Shown: positions 43,893 to 53,176 of the stretch, one piece after another | Position numbering within the stretch: the first letter of the stretch is position 1 | Layout of the letters: each line of letters starts with the position of its first letter | Assembly: GCA_046336825.1 (NCBI GenBank) | Contig: JBKDFX010000020.1 | Coordinates: 1-53,276 of the forward strand | Direction: 5' to 3' | DNA length: 53,276 bases | From: Ga0074139 sp046336825 | Lineage (GTDB): Bacteria > Bdellovibrionota > Bdellovibrionia > Bdellovibrionales > Bdellovibrionaceae | Position numbers and translations under genes: made by a program | The notes under the pieces: generated by a model | Database searches by the model: none | The model's input: only the letters and a program-made list of their open reading frames with translations | What the model was told of the DNA's origin: nothing

Positions 43893-44566
43893 AAAGTATA
43901 TTATTGGTCGAAGATGATCATTCTCTCGGCCCTCTTCTGAAGGAAAGACTCAATCGGCACTATCAAGTCACACTTTGCTCGACAAAAAAAATAGCTTTGC
44001 AAGAAATTGAAAAATCAGGCTTCGATTTGGCTATTTTAGATGTGGGTTTACCTGATGGATCTGGTTTTGATATTGGCGAACATCTGAAGCAAAAAACAAA
44101 AACTCCTATTTTATTTTTAACTGCACAAGGAGACGCAGAAAGTCGGCTCAAAGGTTATGAATTGGGGGCCGAAGAGTACGTTCCTAAACCTTTTCATTTA
44201 AAAGAGCTCTTGATCCGCATCGAACATGTGCTTCAGAGCCACCCCGTGACTCATCACTTAGTCCTCGAAGATAGCACTATTTTTTTTAATGAAAAAAAGG
44301 TGAAAAGAAAATCTGGTGAAATTGAATTTCCCCCTCTTAAAGATTTGCAGCTGCTTGAGCTCCTCATTCAAAAATCACCGGACCCTGTTTCTCGTGATCA
44401 AATTTTAGATGAAGTTTGGGGCCCAGAAAAAGATCTCAACACGCGAACCATTGATAACGCCATCGTACGACTCAAAAGACTTTTGGGGGGTGAAGATGAG
44501 AAATACATCCGATCCGTGCGCGGCCTTGGGTACCAATGGATTTACATGAAAAAGGAAGACCTATGA
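43889..44566 (+). CDS. OmpR-type response regulator in heme operon
   Basis: A 225-residue protein: receiver with acidic pair E8-D9-D10, phospho-Asp D51 (LAILDVGLPDGSGFD), T/K switch (PILFLTAQGDAES, YVPKPFHLKEL), and an OmpR winged helix at the C-terminus (PLKDLQLLELLIQKSPDPVSR, DEVWGPEKDLNTRTIDNAIVRLKRLL, IRSVRGLGYQW). ATGA overlap with the kinase. It may feed back on heme cluster expression; operator unknown. Its final codons overlap the hemE start. Confidence 0.9.
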   Translation: MKSILLVEDDHSLGPLLKERLNRHYQVTLCSTKKIALQEIEKSGFDLAILDVGLPDGSGFDIGEHLKQKTKTPILFLTAQGDAESRLKGYELGAEEYVPKPFHLKELLIRIEHVLQSHPVTHHLVLEDSTIFFNEKKVKRKSGEIEFPPLKDLQLLELLIQKSPDPVSRDQILDEVWGPEKDLNTRTIDNAIVRLKRLLGGEDEKYIRSVRGLGYQWIYMKKEDL

Positions 44567-45600
44567 AAATTGGAAATGAAAAATTTCAAAATAGCTTAAA
44601 GCAGATTCCCCAATCCACTCCTCCGATTTGGTTCATGCGGCAAGCTGGCCGCTATCATCATCATTATCAGAACTTAAGAAAACAACACAGCTTTGATGAA
44701 CTTTGTAAGATTCCAAGCCTTGCTTCCGAAGTGGCCCTTGGGCCTATTCTGGATTTTGACTATGATGTGGCCATTTTATTCTCTGATATCCTGTACCCGC
44801 TCGAAGCTTTGGGTTTTGGACTTAACTACACCGAACAGGGACCTCGTTTGGGTTTTCATTTAAATGATGAAACAAAACAAAAGTTAAGACCTTTGAATGA
44901 GGCCCATGAGTTTTTAAAATTTCAAGCTGAAGCTGTTTCTCAAACAAGGGCTAAGTTACCCAAGGACAAAAGCCTCATCGGTTTTGTAGGAGGGCTTTGG
45001 ACACTCTTTGTTTACGCCTGTGAAGGGGGACATGCTGGATCTCTGATTGAAACAAAAAAATCCCTCAGGCATTGGCCACACTTTTCAGAACTGATGTTCA
45101 ACCTGCACAGTGAGACCATACGTTCTCAATTGGCGGCAGGAGCTGAAGTGGTTAATATTTTTGATACGGCGGCTGGTGAAGTTTCACCACTCTTTTTTAA
45201 AAAATGGATTGCTCCCGACTTAAAACGTCTTGCCTTGTTGTTTCCTCATAAGATTGGATATTACTCAAAGGGCACTCAAAGTAGTTTTTTTGATTCTGAA
45301 TGGTTGTCTCTTCCCTGGGCGGGAATGGGTTATGATCACCGATGGAATTTACCAAAAACTTTGTCTGAAAATTCACACTCTGGTTTTTTTCAAGGCAATT
45401 TCGATCAGTCTCTTCTTCACAGCACACCTGCAGAATTCCGTGAACATTTAAAAATGTACCTTAATGAATTTGCTGAACTTGATAATGAAAGCCTTAAGGG
45501 TTGGGTTTCAGGCCTCGGTCACGGGGTTTTACCTAAAACTCCTGAGGCCAACGTACATTTATTCATCGAAGAAGTGAGGAAATGGGGAGCTCAAAGATGA
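44563..45600 (+). CDS. hemE: uroporphyrinogen decarboxylase
   Basis: A 345-residue enzyme from ATG 44563 (overlapping the regulator's stop as ATGA); a longer frame in the same phase starts at 44536 and is rejected. Motifs: PIWFMRQAGRYHHHYQ, LFSDILYPLEALGFGL, GFVGGLWTLFVYACEG, FDTAAGEVSP, GWVSGLGHGVLPKTPE. It converts uroporphyrinogen III to coproporphyrinogen III. Confidence 0.95.
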   Translation: MKIGNEKFQNSLKQIPQSTPPIWFMRQAGRYHHHYQNLRKQHSFDELCKIPSLASEVALGPILDFDYDVAILFSDILYPLEALGFGLNYTEQGPRLGFHLNDETKQKLRPLNEAHEFLKFQAEAVSQTRAKLPKDKSLIGFVGGLWTLFVYACEGGHAGSLIETKKSLRHWPHFSELMFNLHSETIRSQLAAGAEVVNIFDTAAGEVSPLFFKKWIAPDLKRLALLFPHKIGYYSKGTQSSFFDSEWLSLPWAGMGYDHRWNLPKTLSENSHSGFFQGNFDQSLLHSTPAEFREHLKMYLNEFAELDNESLKGWVSGLGHGVLPKTPEANVHLFIEEVRKWGAQR

Positions 45601-46976
45601 ATGACAATCTCAACGATAAAATAAGTTCTCAAATGGCTCAACTGATTCGAAAGTACGATGCTCCTGTTCCTCGCTACACCAGTTATCCCACGGTTCCCTA
45701 TTGGGAATCAGCACCCGATGAAAAACTTTGGATTCAGCATCTGAAAACTGCACTGGAGCCTGAAACATCTTCATTTAGTTTGTATTTGCACATTCCATTT
45801 TGTGAATCGCTCTGCACTTTTTGTGGTTGTAACACGGTCATAACCAAAGATCACAAGTTAGAATCACCTTATGTGAACACTCTGCTGCACGAGATGTCTC
45901 TTTACTTGGAAAAAGTGCCTCAGCTGAAAACTCGAAAACTTAAACATCTTCACCTGGGTGGAGGCACACCCACTTTTTTGTCGAGTTCAGAACTTAAAAG
46001 ACTGATTCAGGGAATTTTAAAAAATCTGACACTGGATCCTCAATCCTTTGAAGGATCCATTGAAGTGGATCCACGGCGCACCACCTTTGAGCAAATGAAA
46101 GCCTTACGCGAGTCTGGCATTAACCGTATCAGTCTCGGAGTTCAAGATTTCGATGAATCTGTGCAAAAACTAGTCAATCGAGTGCAGCCCTTTTCCATCA
46201 CACAAAAAATCACTCAGGAAGCCCGCGAACTGGGTTTTACATCTGTTAATTATGACTTGATTTATGGCTTAGCCAAACAAACTCCAGAAAGTTTTCAAAA
46301 AACCATCTTACAAACCATTCAGTTGTCACCCGATCGTATTGCACTTTACAGTTTTGCACTGGTCCCCTGGATCAAGCCAGCACAAAGACTTTTTAAAGAT
46401 GAAGATCTTCCCACACCCGAGGTCAAGAGACAGCTCTATGAAATGGCCCGGACCGAGTTATTGAAATCAGGTTATGTTGAAATTGGAATGGATCACTTCG
46501 CTAAAAGTCATGATGGACTTAATCTGGCCAGGTCTAAGGCTCATCTGCATCGAAATTTTATGGGTTACACAGATCAGAAAACAGACGTTTTGCTAGGATT
46601 AGGTGTCAGTAGTATTTCAGAATCTCCCTATTCATTTCATCAGAATGAAAAAATAGTGACCCTTTACCAACAAAAGGTATCCCAAGGAATTATACCCACC
46701 CATCGAGGCCATGTTCTAACACCTGATGATGTCAATCATAGGAAACAAATTTTAGATATGATGACTCAACTTGAAGTCCAATTGAAGCCCCATCAAATTG
46801 AAGATGCTCAAGATTTTTTAAAAGAAATGATTGAGGACAACTTAGTCAAAATTATCGAAGGTCGGCTCGTACTTCAAGAAAATGGTCGACCCTTTTTAAG
46901 AAATGTCTGTCTATTTTTTGATCAAAGGTATCGAAAACAAAAACCCACAGCTAAAACTTTTTCTCAAGCTATATGA
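45597..46976 (+). CDS. hemN: oxygen-independent coproporphyrinogen III oxidase
   Basis: A 459-residue radical-SAM enzyme from ATG 45597, overlapping hemE (ATGA). The cluster motif is LHIPFCESLCTFCGCNTVIT (CxxxCxxCxC), with HLGGGTPTFLSSSEL, EVDPRRTTFEQMKAL and NRISLGVQDFDESVQKLVNRVQP as in HemN. It allows heme synthesis without oxygen. No oxygen-dependent HemF is in this window. Confidence 0.95.
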   Translation: MNDNLNDKISSQMAQLIRKYDAPVPRYTSYPTVPYWESAPDEKLWIQHLKTALEPETSSFSLYLHIPFCESLCTFCGCNTVITKDHKLESPYVNTLLHEMSLYLEKVPQLKTRKLKHLHLGGGTPTFLSSSELKRLIQGILKNLTLDPQSFEGSIEVDPRRTTFEQMKALRESGINRISLGVQDFDESVQKLVNRVQPFSITQKITQEARELGFTSVNYDLIYGLAKQTPESFQKTILQTIQLSPDRIALYSFALVPWIKPAQRLFKDEDLPTPEVKRQLYEMARTELLKSGYVEIGMDHFAKSHDGLNLARSKAHLHRNFMGYTDQKTDVLLGLGVSSISESPYSFHQNEKIVTLYQQKVSQGIIPTHRGHVLTPDDVNHRKQILDMMTQLEVQLKPHQIEDAQDFLKEMIEDNLVKIIEGRLVLQENGRPFLRNVCLFFDQRYRKQKPTAKTFSQAI

Positions 46977-48178
46977 AAAAACAAATCACGATTGTGGGAG
47001 GTGGTTTTTCAGGTCTTACCTTGGCTTATTGCCTTCATAAATTGGGCTACGAAATTAGAATTTATGAAAAAAATCAGTGGGGAGGACTTTTACAAACTCA
47101 AAATATGAATGGAATGTACATTGAAGAAGCGGCCAATGCTATTTTGTGGACTCCCCACCTCGAGGAGCTTTGTAAAAGTATCGGTTGTCAGCTGGTCAGC
47201 CCCCTACCTCAAGCTCGCAATAAATGGATATGGAAAAATAAACTGACCCGCTGGCCCCTGGGATTTGTTTCCAGTCTTAAGCTTGTTGTATTTTTATTAC
47301 GATTTTTATTCCAGCGGTCCACACTAAAACCACTCAAAGGACAAACCATTCAAGAATGGACTCTGCGACACCTGAATCGTGAAATTCTGGATTATTTGGT
47401 GAGTCCTGGGCTGCAAGGAATCTATGCAGGAGACCCTCAAAAATTATCGGCCAGCCTTATCCTGTCTTCACTCTTTAGAAAAAGAACACCCAAAGGGGGA
47501 AGTGTGGCCCCTAACAAAGGTATGGGGGAGTTGATCAATCAACTTAAAAACTATCTCGAGTCCCATAATATTCATTTTGAAATCAGAGACATCCAGTCAT
47601 TGAATGAGATTCAAACTCCCTTAGTGTTAGCCACTTCTTTGAATGAACTGCTCAGGCTTCGCCCGGAACTCAATAATGAAAAATTAGACTTTTTAAATCT
47701 GGTACGAGTCACAACTGATTTTGAAAAAAACACTGAACATAAAATGAATGGATTTGGCGTGCTGTTTCCCCCTAATGAAAAATTTAATTCCTTAGGAGCT
47801 CTTTCCAACAGTGATATTTTTGAGTTTAACCAAGATAATTTCAATGAAAGTTGGCTGATGGGTGGAGCTCACAAACAAGAAGTCACTGAATTATCTGAGA
47901 GGGAAATTAAAAACCAGGTGCAAGCCGATCGTCTGCGGGCCTTAAAAGACTCCACTCCATTCAAGAATTTTTTTGTTAAAAAACATCACCATGCCTATGT
48001 CCATTACGATCTTCATTTGGAAAGCTGGTTAAATAAAAATAAGGATCGACTCCAAGAAGATTCTCAACTGAGATGGACAACGGGAAACTTTTTAGGAAAG
48101 CTGGGATTGTCACAAATTCTGGAACAAAATTTGGAATTAGCGAACCGAATTTATGGTGTTTTATGTCAAAAAAAATAG
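46973..48178 (+). CDS. hemY: FAD-dependent protoporphyrinogen oxidase
   Basis: A 401-residue protein with ATGA overlap to hemN. The FAD fold is ITIVGGGFSGLTLAYCLHKLGY, followed by YEKNQWGGLLQTQ, SPGLQGIYAGDPQKLSASL and NKGMGELINQLKNYLES. This is the HemY type that oxidises protoporphyrinogen IX. It is placed directly before ferrochelatase. The enzyme usually depends on oxygen, in contrast to HemN, so the pathway may work in mixed conditions. Confidence 0.9.
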   Translation: MKKQITIVGGGFSGLTLAYCLHKLGYEIRIYEKNQWGGLLQTQNMNGMYIEEAANAILWTPHLEELCKSIGCQLVSPLPQARNKWIWKNKLTRWPLGFVSSLKLVVFLLRFLFQRSTLKPLKGQTIQEWTLRHLNREILDYLVSPGLQGIYAGDPQKLSASLILSSLFRKRTPKGGSVAPNKGMGELINQLKNYLESHNIHFEIRDIQSLNEIQTPLVLATSLNELLRLRPELNNEKLDFLNLVRVTTDFEKNTEHKMNGFGVLFPPNEKFNSLGALSNSDIFEFNQDNFNESWLMGGAHKQEVTELSEREIKNQVQADRLRALKDSTPFKNFFVKKHHHAYVHYDLHLESWLNKNKDRLQEDSQLRWTTGNFLGKLGLSQILEQNLELANRIYGVLCQKK

Positions 48179-49167
48179 GAATCTTACTGATCAATGTGGG
48201 AACCCCTTCCGCTCCCACCAAAGAGGCTGTTCAAACATATTTAAATGAATTTTTAACAGATCCTTCCGTGATTCAGGCCCCTGCATTTGTGAGAAATATA
48301 CTTTTTAAAAAAATTATCATTCCTCGCAGATCCCCTCAGTCAGCTAAAAAATATCAGAAAATATGGACTGATAAAGGGTCACCACTTTTATCCTTCAGCT
48401 TAGATTTTTCAAATGACCTGCAAGAAGTCATGGGTCCTCAATACATTGTGAGAGTGGCCATGCGCTACGGAGAGCCTTCTCTTCAGTCAGTTATTCAGGA
48501 GTTAAAATCTCAAGGAGTTGAAAAGTTTTGGATGGCCCCTGTATTTCCGCAATTTGCTGAAGCGACAACAGGATCAGTCATCAAAAAAATCAAAGAACTT
48601 TTGCCTGAGGATAACTTTCAAATTTTAAATGAGTTTTATAAGTCAGATTCTTTTATAAAATCCTGTGCTCAAATTTTAGAATCTTCTCGTTCTCGTTGGG
48701 ATCATTTGCTGTTTTCCTATCACGGACTTCCTGTGGGACAGTTAAAAAAAATACCCGGTTGCTATTCAACTCAAAACTGTTGTGAACTGGCTGAAAAAAA
48801 TGCAGTGAAATGTTATCGATCTCAGTGCTTAGTGACCAGTCAACGGCTGGCTCAAGCTTTAGGTCTCAACCCAGATCAGTGGTCGGTGTCTTTTCAATCG
48901 CGTTTGGGTCCAGTGAAATGGATCCAACCCTACACCGATGATAGGGCTCGTAAGCTGGCAGAACAAGGGGTGAAAAGACTGGCCGTATTTGCGCCCTCTT
49001 TTGTGGTGGATGGTTTAGAAACCCTAGAAGAGCTGGCCATTGAACTCAAAGATACTTTTTTGGAAGCCGGAGGCGTGGAGTACAATTATATCCCCTGCCT
49101 CAATTCTGAATCCCACTGGGTGAAGGGCTTTGCAGAACATTTAAAACGAGAATTGAGTGAAACTTAA
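48163..49167 (+). CDS. hemH: ferrochelatase
   Basis: A 334-residue enzyme inserting iron into protoporphyrin, from ATG 48163 (overlap of 16 bases with hemY). Motifs: GILLINVGTPSAPTKEAVQ, YLNEFLTDPSVI, VRVAMRYGEPSL, catalytic His in LLFSYHGLPVGQL, and EFAP-type region CLNSESHWVKG. It contains the CYRSQCLVTSQRLAQ stretch common in this enzyme. It closes the heme operon; the stop is 24 bases before the next gene. Confidence 0.95.
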   Translation: MSKKIGILLINVGTPSAPTKEAVQTYLNEFLTDPSVIQAPAFVRNILFKKIIIPRRSPQSAKKYQKIWTDKGSPLLSFSLDFSNDLQEVMGPQYIVRVAMRYGEPSLQSVIQELKSQGVEKFWMAPVFPQFAEATTGSVIKKIKELLPEDNFQILNEFYKSDSFIKSCAQILESSRSRWDHLLFSYHGLPVGQLKKIPGCYSTQNCCELAEKNAVKCYRSQCLVTSQRLAQALGLNPDQWSVSFQSRLGPVKWIQPYTDDRARKLAEQGVKRLAVFAPSFVVDGLETLEELAIELKDTFLEAGGVEYNYIPCLNSESHWVKGFAEHLKRELSET

Positions 49168-49191
49168 ACCTATTCATGTTAATCAAAATGA

Positions 49192-50076
49192 ATGACTTTT
49201 GAAGAATGCCATCGTCGCTATTTTTTTGGTGAAAGCGGAAAAAGAATCCTAGTTAAGGAATGGGGCGACCCCCTTAAGCCGGTTATTCTTCTCGTCCATG
49301 GTTTTCCTGGATGCGCAGATCACGGCAAATTCATGTCAGGCTCTCCTTACTGGGAACACTTCAGATTGATTGCTGTGGATCGACCTGGCTATGGACATTC
49401 AGATCCCCAAACCAATATCACCCCCTTGGCTTTTGCCGCTCAAATTGAAGAACTGCTGCTGAGTTTAAATATAGAGCGTTTGTCTTTGCTCTCTGTCAGT
49501 GGTGGAGCTCCCTACTCCATGGCGGTGGCCCATCGACTGCCTCACAAAGTTGAAAAAATCACTTCCATTGGAGGGGTTGCACCGCTCACACCACTTAACT
49601 TCTTTTTTATGAACTCAAGACAGAAAAAAACTTGGCTGCTAGGAAAAACTGTTCCTGAAAAGGTACTGCACACAGTAGTTAATTTTCGCTGGCAAAAAAG
49701 TTTAGAAAAAATGGAGCGATTCTTTTTTACTGATTTTGATTCCTTCTCGACAGCCGATAGAAAAGTGCTTTCTGATAAAAAATTGGGACCGCAGCTATTA
49801 AAAAGCATGAAAACAGCCATTGAAAATGGGCCCAGTGGAATTTTAGCCGATATGAAAGTTTACTCCAACCCCTGGGGCTTTTCTTTAAGTGAAATAAAAT
49901 GTCCAGTCACGTTATGGCATGGACTTCATGATGACGTCGTCAATTTTAGATTTGCTCAAGATATGAGCTACCGTCTTCCCAACGCCAATAGAAAATTTAT
50001 TAAAGATGAAGGACACTATTCATTACTTCTGACTCAAAGAGATGAAATATTAAAAGATTTACTGGAGATCAAATGA
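49192..50076 (+). CDS. alpha/beta hydrolase
   Basis: A 294-residue cytoplasmic protein. Fold markers: oxyanion strand VILLVHGFPGCADHG, DRPGYGHSD, nucleophile elbow LLSVSGGAPYSMAV with S103, acid in LWHGLHDDVVNF, and His in DEGHYSLLLTQ. Substrate unknown. It is probably co-transcribed with the heme genes (24-base gap) and overlaps the following barrel gene by 4 bases. Confidence 0.85.
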   Translation: MTFEECHRRYFFGESGKRILVKEWGDPLKPVILLVHGFPGCADHGKFMSGSPYWEHFRLIAVDRPGYGHSDPQTNITPLAFAAQIEELLLSLNIERLSLLSVSGGAPYSMAVAHRLPHKVEKITSIGGVAPLTPLNFFFMNSRQKKTWLLGKTVPEKVLHTVVNFRWQKSLEKMERFFFTDFDSFSTADRKVLSDKKLGPQLLKSMKTAIENGPSGILADMKVYSNPWGFSLSEIKCPVTLWHGLHDDVVNFRFAQDMSYRLPNANRKFIKDEGHYSLLLTQRDEILKDLLEIK

Positions 50077-50807
50077 ACTCTCAAAAATTCGCACTGGTAT
50101 TTTTAGTTTTTTTCTTGTGTTTAAAAGCGCAAAGCCAAATGTTTTATTCCTTGGAATTGGGTTCCACCACACAATCTCTGAATGATCAACGCATCCCTGG
50201 AAAGGGCGGAACAAAAATCTCACTGACTGACTTTGGCAAGGGACCTTTCACCAGTTACCGTGCCTATTTGGGATACCGATGGGACCGCCATGAAGTTCGA
50301 GCTTTGTACGCCCCCTTCGCCATCAAATTGGATGGTCAGCTTAAAAGTGCCACCACTTTCAAAAATTCAATTTTTCAACCTGCCACGCCCACCGAGGCCT
50401 ACTACCAATTTAATTCCTACCGATTAACTTACTCCTATGCTCTTGAAAAATCAGGACAGTGGGATTACCGGGTGGGTTTCACAGGTAAAATCAGAGATGC
50501 TGAAGTCAAATTGACACAAGGAAATCTGTCTGAAAGTAAAAAGAACGTGGGATTTGTTCCCTTACTTAATTTTCAGGCGCATCGCCCCCTCGGAGAGCTT
50601 TACTCATTTCGACTGGACTTGGACGCTTTGGGAGCACCTCAAGGACGAGCCATAGATCTAGGACTTTTTATTGAGCGCAAATTATCAATTCCTGAAACTC
50701 AAATCTTTATAGGTTATCGAACAGTTGAAGGTGGGGCCGACAACGACACGGTTTACAACTTTGCTTGGCTCCACACTGTGACCTTGGGCCTTATGGGACA
50801 ATTTTAA
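50073..50807 (+). CDS. outer-membrane beta-barrel protein, unknown
   Basis: A 244-residue protein with signal peptide (FALVFLVFFLCLKAQS). The mature part has alternating polar and aromatic residues in repeated strands (SYRAYLGYRWDRHEVRALY, YRLTYSYALEKSGQWDYRVG, TVYNFAWLHTVTLGLMGQF with a C-terminal Phe), typical of small outer-membrane barrels. The function is unknown. It overlaps the hydrolase start-to-stop (ATGA) and meets the next gene tail to tail. Confidence 0.65.
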   Translation: MNSQKFALVFLVFFLCLKAQSQMFYSLELGSTTQSLNDQRIPGKGGTKISLTDFGKGPFTSYRAYLGYRWDRHEVRALYAPFAIKLDGQLKSATTFKNSIFQPATPTEAYYQFNSYRLTYSYALEKSGQWDYRVGFTGKIRDAEVKLTQGNLSESKKNVGFVPLLNFQAHRPLGELYSFRLDLDALGAPQGRAIDLGLFIERKLSIPETQIFIGYRTVEGGADNDTVYNFAWLHTVTLGLMGQF

Positions 50808-51610
50808 GATTGTTTGAGCCGCGGATTTAATTCGTAGAGTTTAGCCAATGAGTTTTTGATCGCTGCCAATTGAGTCAATAATTTAGACCTGTCCTGTTCA
50901 GAAAGCTGAGGATCTTGGAGACGGCTCTCAAGAAATTGAATTCTGTGTTTGGATCTTTGAATTGTTTCAGCAATGGCGGCATTGGCATCATGAAATATTT
51001 GGGCCTCAAGTTTCTGGTACTCCTGTTTGTCTTGGGGGGTCATGCTGGCGGGATGGGAAAAGTACAGCTCTCGAACAAGCTGTGAGACAATCAAACTTGT
51101 CATACCTGCTGAAACAAAACTTAACGCCAAAGGATATTGAGTTCTCGCAGCTGACCATACAGCCGCACCTACTCTAAGTACACCCACCCCTGCTACCAAA
51201 CCCAGGCTTTCTGTGGTCAGATGTCCCAGATCAATCAGCTGCTTGATCAAATTTCCGCGATTCAATTGTCCATATTGATAACCGTAACATTCCGTGAGGG
51301 CTAACCAAAACCCTTCAGATTTACGAGTCTCAAAAACCTTTACGCTGAGTCCTCGATTTTGCACACGCAGGTTTAACTCATTGAACATTTGATAACTTAA
51401 TAAATTGAGTGAGCTCGTGACAGAGGAAGACAAGTTTTCAGCACTGAATCCCAATTTAAAAGCTGAACTCCAGGTCCCGCCACTGCATTTTTGGATTGTG
51501 TCTAAAAATATTTTTTGGTCGGCAGGCGCCAAATGATGAGGAATCACCTGACTTTGAGCCACGGCCCAATGTGAAAGAAAAATGAGGCAGAAAAAAATCT
51601 TTTTTATCAC
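50804..51610 (-). CDS. exported/membrane protein with coiled-coil tail
   Basis: A 268-residue protein: signal peptide (FFCLIFLSHWAVAQS), an amphipathic middle, a Gly-rich hydrophobic stretch (LVAGVGVLRVGAAVWSA, then LALSFVSAGMTSLIVSQLV) and a long charged C-terminal coiled coil (KLEAQIFHDANAAIAETIQR onward). Not recognised. It overlaps the preceding 150-residue gene by 4 bases, so the two are a coupled pair. Confidence 0.65.
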   Translation of the reverse strand: MIKKIFFCLIFLSHWAVAQSQVIPHHLAPADQKIFLDTIQKCSGGTWSSAFKLGFSAENLSSSVTSSLNLLSYQMFNELNLRVQNRGLSVKVFETRKSEGFWLALTECYGYQYGQLNRGNLIKQLIDLGHLTTESLGLVAGVGVLRVGAAVWSAARTQYPLALSFVSAGMTSLIVSQLVRELYFSHPASMTPQDKQEYQKLEAQIFHDANAAIAETIQRSKHRIQFLESRLQDPQLSEQDRSKLLTQLAAIKNSLAKLYELNPRLKQS

Positions 51611-52059
51611 TCTGTTTTCTCTTGAATTAAAAGCTCCATTTTTTTGGCTTCTTGAAGCTCTTCCAACTTCTTTTTCACATGGAGAGACAATTGATCGATC
51701 ACCCGAGGGTCTTTAATATACACACGAAAACCTTGGTAGCCTGCAACGGCTGTTGCGACAACGGCTCCTCGGTAGGAAAACCAAGTTCCAATATCATTTC
51801 CCATTCCTGAATATCCACCTTCACCCTTGGTCACCTGAAGGCGATGGCCTAAAAAACCAAGCCCAACCGCCACACTTAAAGAAACATAAAATCCAATTTT
51901 CCTTTTTTTTTGACTACTTTTTGCTTCAGCCAACTGATCAGATAATTGAGTGTACTCAGCGGTTAATCTTAGAACTTTTTCAATTTGATTTTCTCTTTCA
52001 TTGGCAAAGGCCCAGGGTGTGGCGATGGTCAATAAAAGAGCTAAAAATAATTTACTCAT
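51607..52059 (-). CDS. small exported/membrane coiled-coil protein
   Basis: A 150-residue protein: signal (KLFLALLLTIATPWAFA), coiled coil (IEKVLRLTAEYTQLSDQLAEA), hydrophobic pair (GFYVSLSVAVGLGFLGH and GAVVATAVAGYQGFRVYI), and second coiled coil (LSLHVKKKLEELQEAKKMEL). The same order of parts and size as the 152-residue protein at 14846-15304. Function unknown. Confidence 0.65.
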   Translation of the reverse strand: MSKLFLALLLTIATPWAFANERENQIEKVLRLTAEYTQLSDQLAEAKSSQKKRKIGFYVSLSVAVGLGFLGHRLQVTKGEGGYSGMGNDIGTWFSYRGAVVATAVAGYQGFRVYIKDPRVIDQLSLHVKKKLEELQEAKKMELLIQEKTE

Positions 52060-52216
52060 AGATCTCCTAGACTTAAACGAAGTGTTCCGCTGAACGTCTT
52101 TGCCAGAAGTGTACCAATCCGAGGGAGTCCCAGATTATTTGCTAACAGTAAAATGAGTCTAATAGTTAGACAGTGGCCAAAATTGAAAATTTCTTGAACT
52201 TAAGCACGGGCCCTGT

Positions 52217-53176
52217 TCAACGAGCTGGTCGTTGTAGTAAATGAATTTTTTTAAATTTAAGGGCCTCATCTGGAAAGTCTGAGAAAACCCCATGCACCCC
52301 TGCCTTATAAAACTTGATATATTCATTTTGGGTGTCACCTTCACGAAAAGTGTAGGGGTGAATTTTGAGCCCAACCTCTAGGGCATTTTTCATAAAGTTG
52401 GCATCATCTAAATAGGTTTTATGAGGTCCTAAACCTACCACCCATTCTTTTAACTTTTTAAAATCGGCTGGGCTTTTCACATATTGGCCGTATTTCATTT
52501 CTTTTTCAGTTCCTTTAGTATCAAAGGCCACTTCTTTTTTATTTCCTAAAAGAAAAACAAAAGGTACTTCAATTTGAGTTTTTAATTTTTTTAAAGCGGA
52601 CAATTCAAAACTTTGTACAAATACCTGGTCGGTTTTTTTATCGTAACCATACTTTTTTAAAATTCGAGCCACTTCATCAATCATTGAAATTTGTGAAGGT
52701 TTTAAAGTCTCGAAGTAAGTGGGATGTTTCATTTCTGGGTAAATACCCACATTACGGCTCTGTGCCAATTGGATCACTTCTTCGAAAGTGGGAATGGAGT
52801 ATTTATCGTCATATTTTTTAAGTCGGGAAAAAACTCGCTGACGAGCTTTTAACTTTTTAATTTCACCCAACGTTAAGTCTTCAGCAAAGATCCCCGATAC
52901 TTTTTCTCCATCAATAATTTTAGTGGTCTTTTTATGTGGATAAATTTCAGCAGCATTGGTCGTCAAAGAAATCTCATTTTCATGGCGAGCAATAAGAACT
53001 CCATCTTGAGTCAAAACCAAATCGGGTTCAATAAAGTCAGCTCCCATTTCAATGGCTAACGAATAAGCTTCCAGTGTGTGCTCAGGTCGATGACCTGAGG
53101 CCCCTCGATGGGCAATGATCAGAGGTTCGGCTTGTACCGAAAGGACAAAAAGGAAAAGGGCAAAAAATATCTTCAT
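52217..53176 (-). CDS. glpQ: exported glycerophosphodiester phosphodiesterase
   Basis: A 319-residue enzyme from ATG 53176, giving the signal peptide KIFFALFLFVLSVQA; the longer frame to 53200 is less likely. Catalytic signature: LIIAHRGASGHRPEHTLEAY (both His), GADFIEPDLVLTQDGVLIARHE (Glu-x-Asp, His), later YPEMKHPTYF and GVHGVFSDFPDEAL. It hydrolyses glycerophosphodiesters to alcohol and glycerol-3-phosphate in the periplasm. No glpT neighbour is present. Confidence 0.9.
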   Translation of the reverse strand: MKIFFALFLFVLSVQAEPLIIAHRGASGHRPEHTLEAYSLAIEMGADFIEPDLVLTQDGVLIARHENEISLTTNAAEIYPHKKTTKIIDGEKVSGIFAEDLTLGEIKKLKARQRVFSRLKKYDDKYSIPTFEEVIQLAQSRNVGIYPEMKHPTYFETLKPSQISMIDEVARILKKYGYDKKTDQVFVQSFELSALKKLKTQIEVPFVFLLGNKKEVAFDTKGTEKEMKYGQYVKSPADFKKLKEWVVGLGPHKTYLDDANFMKNALEVGLKIHPYTFREGDTQNEYIKFYKAGVHGVFSDFPDEALKFKKIHLLQRPAR

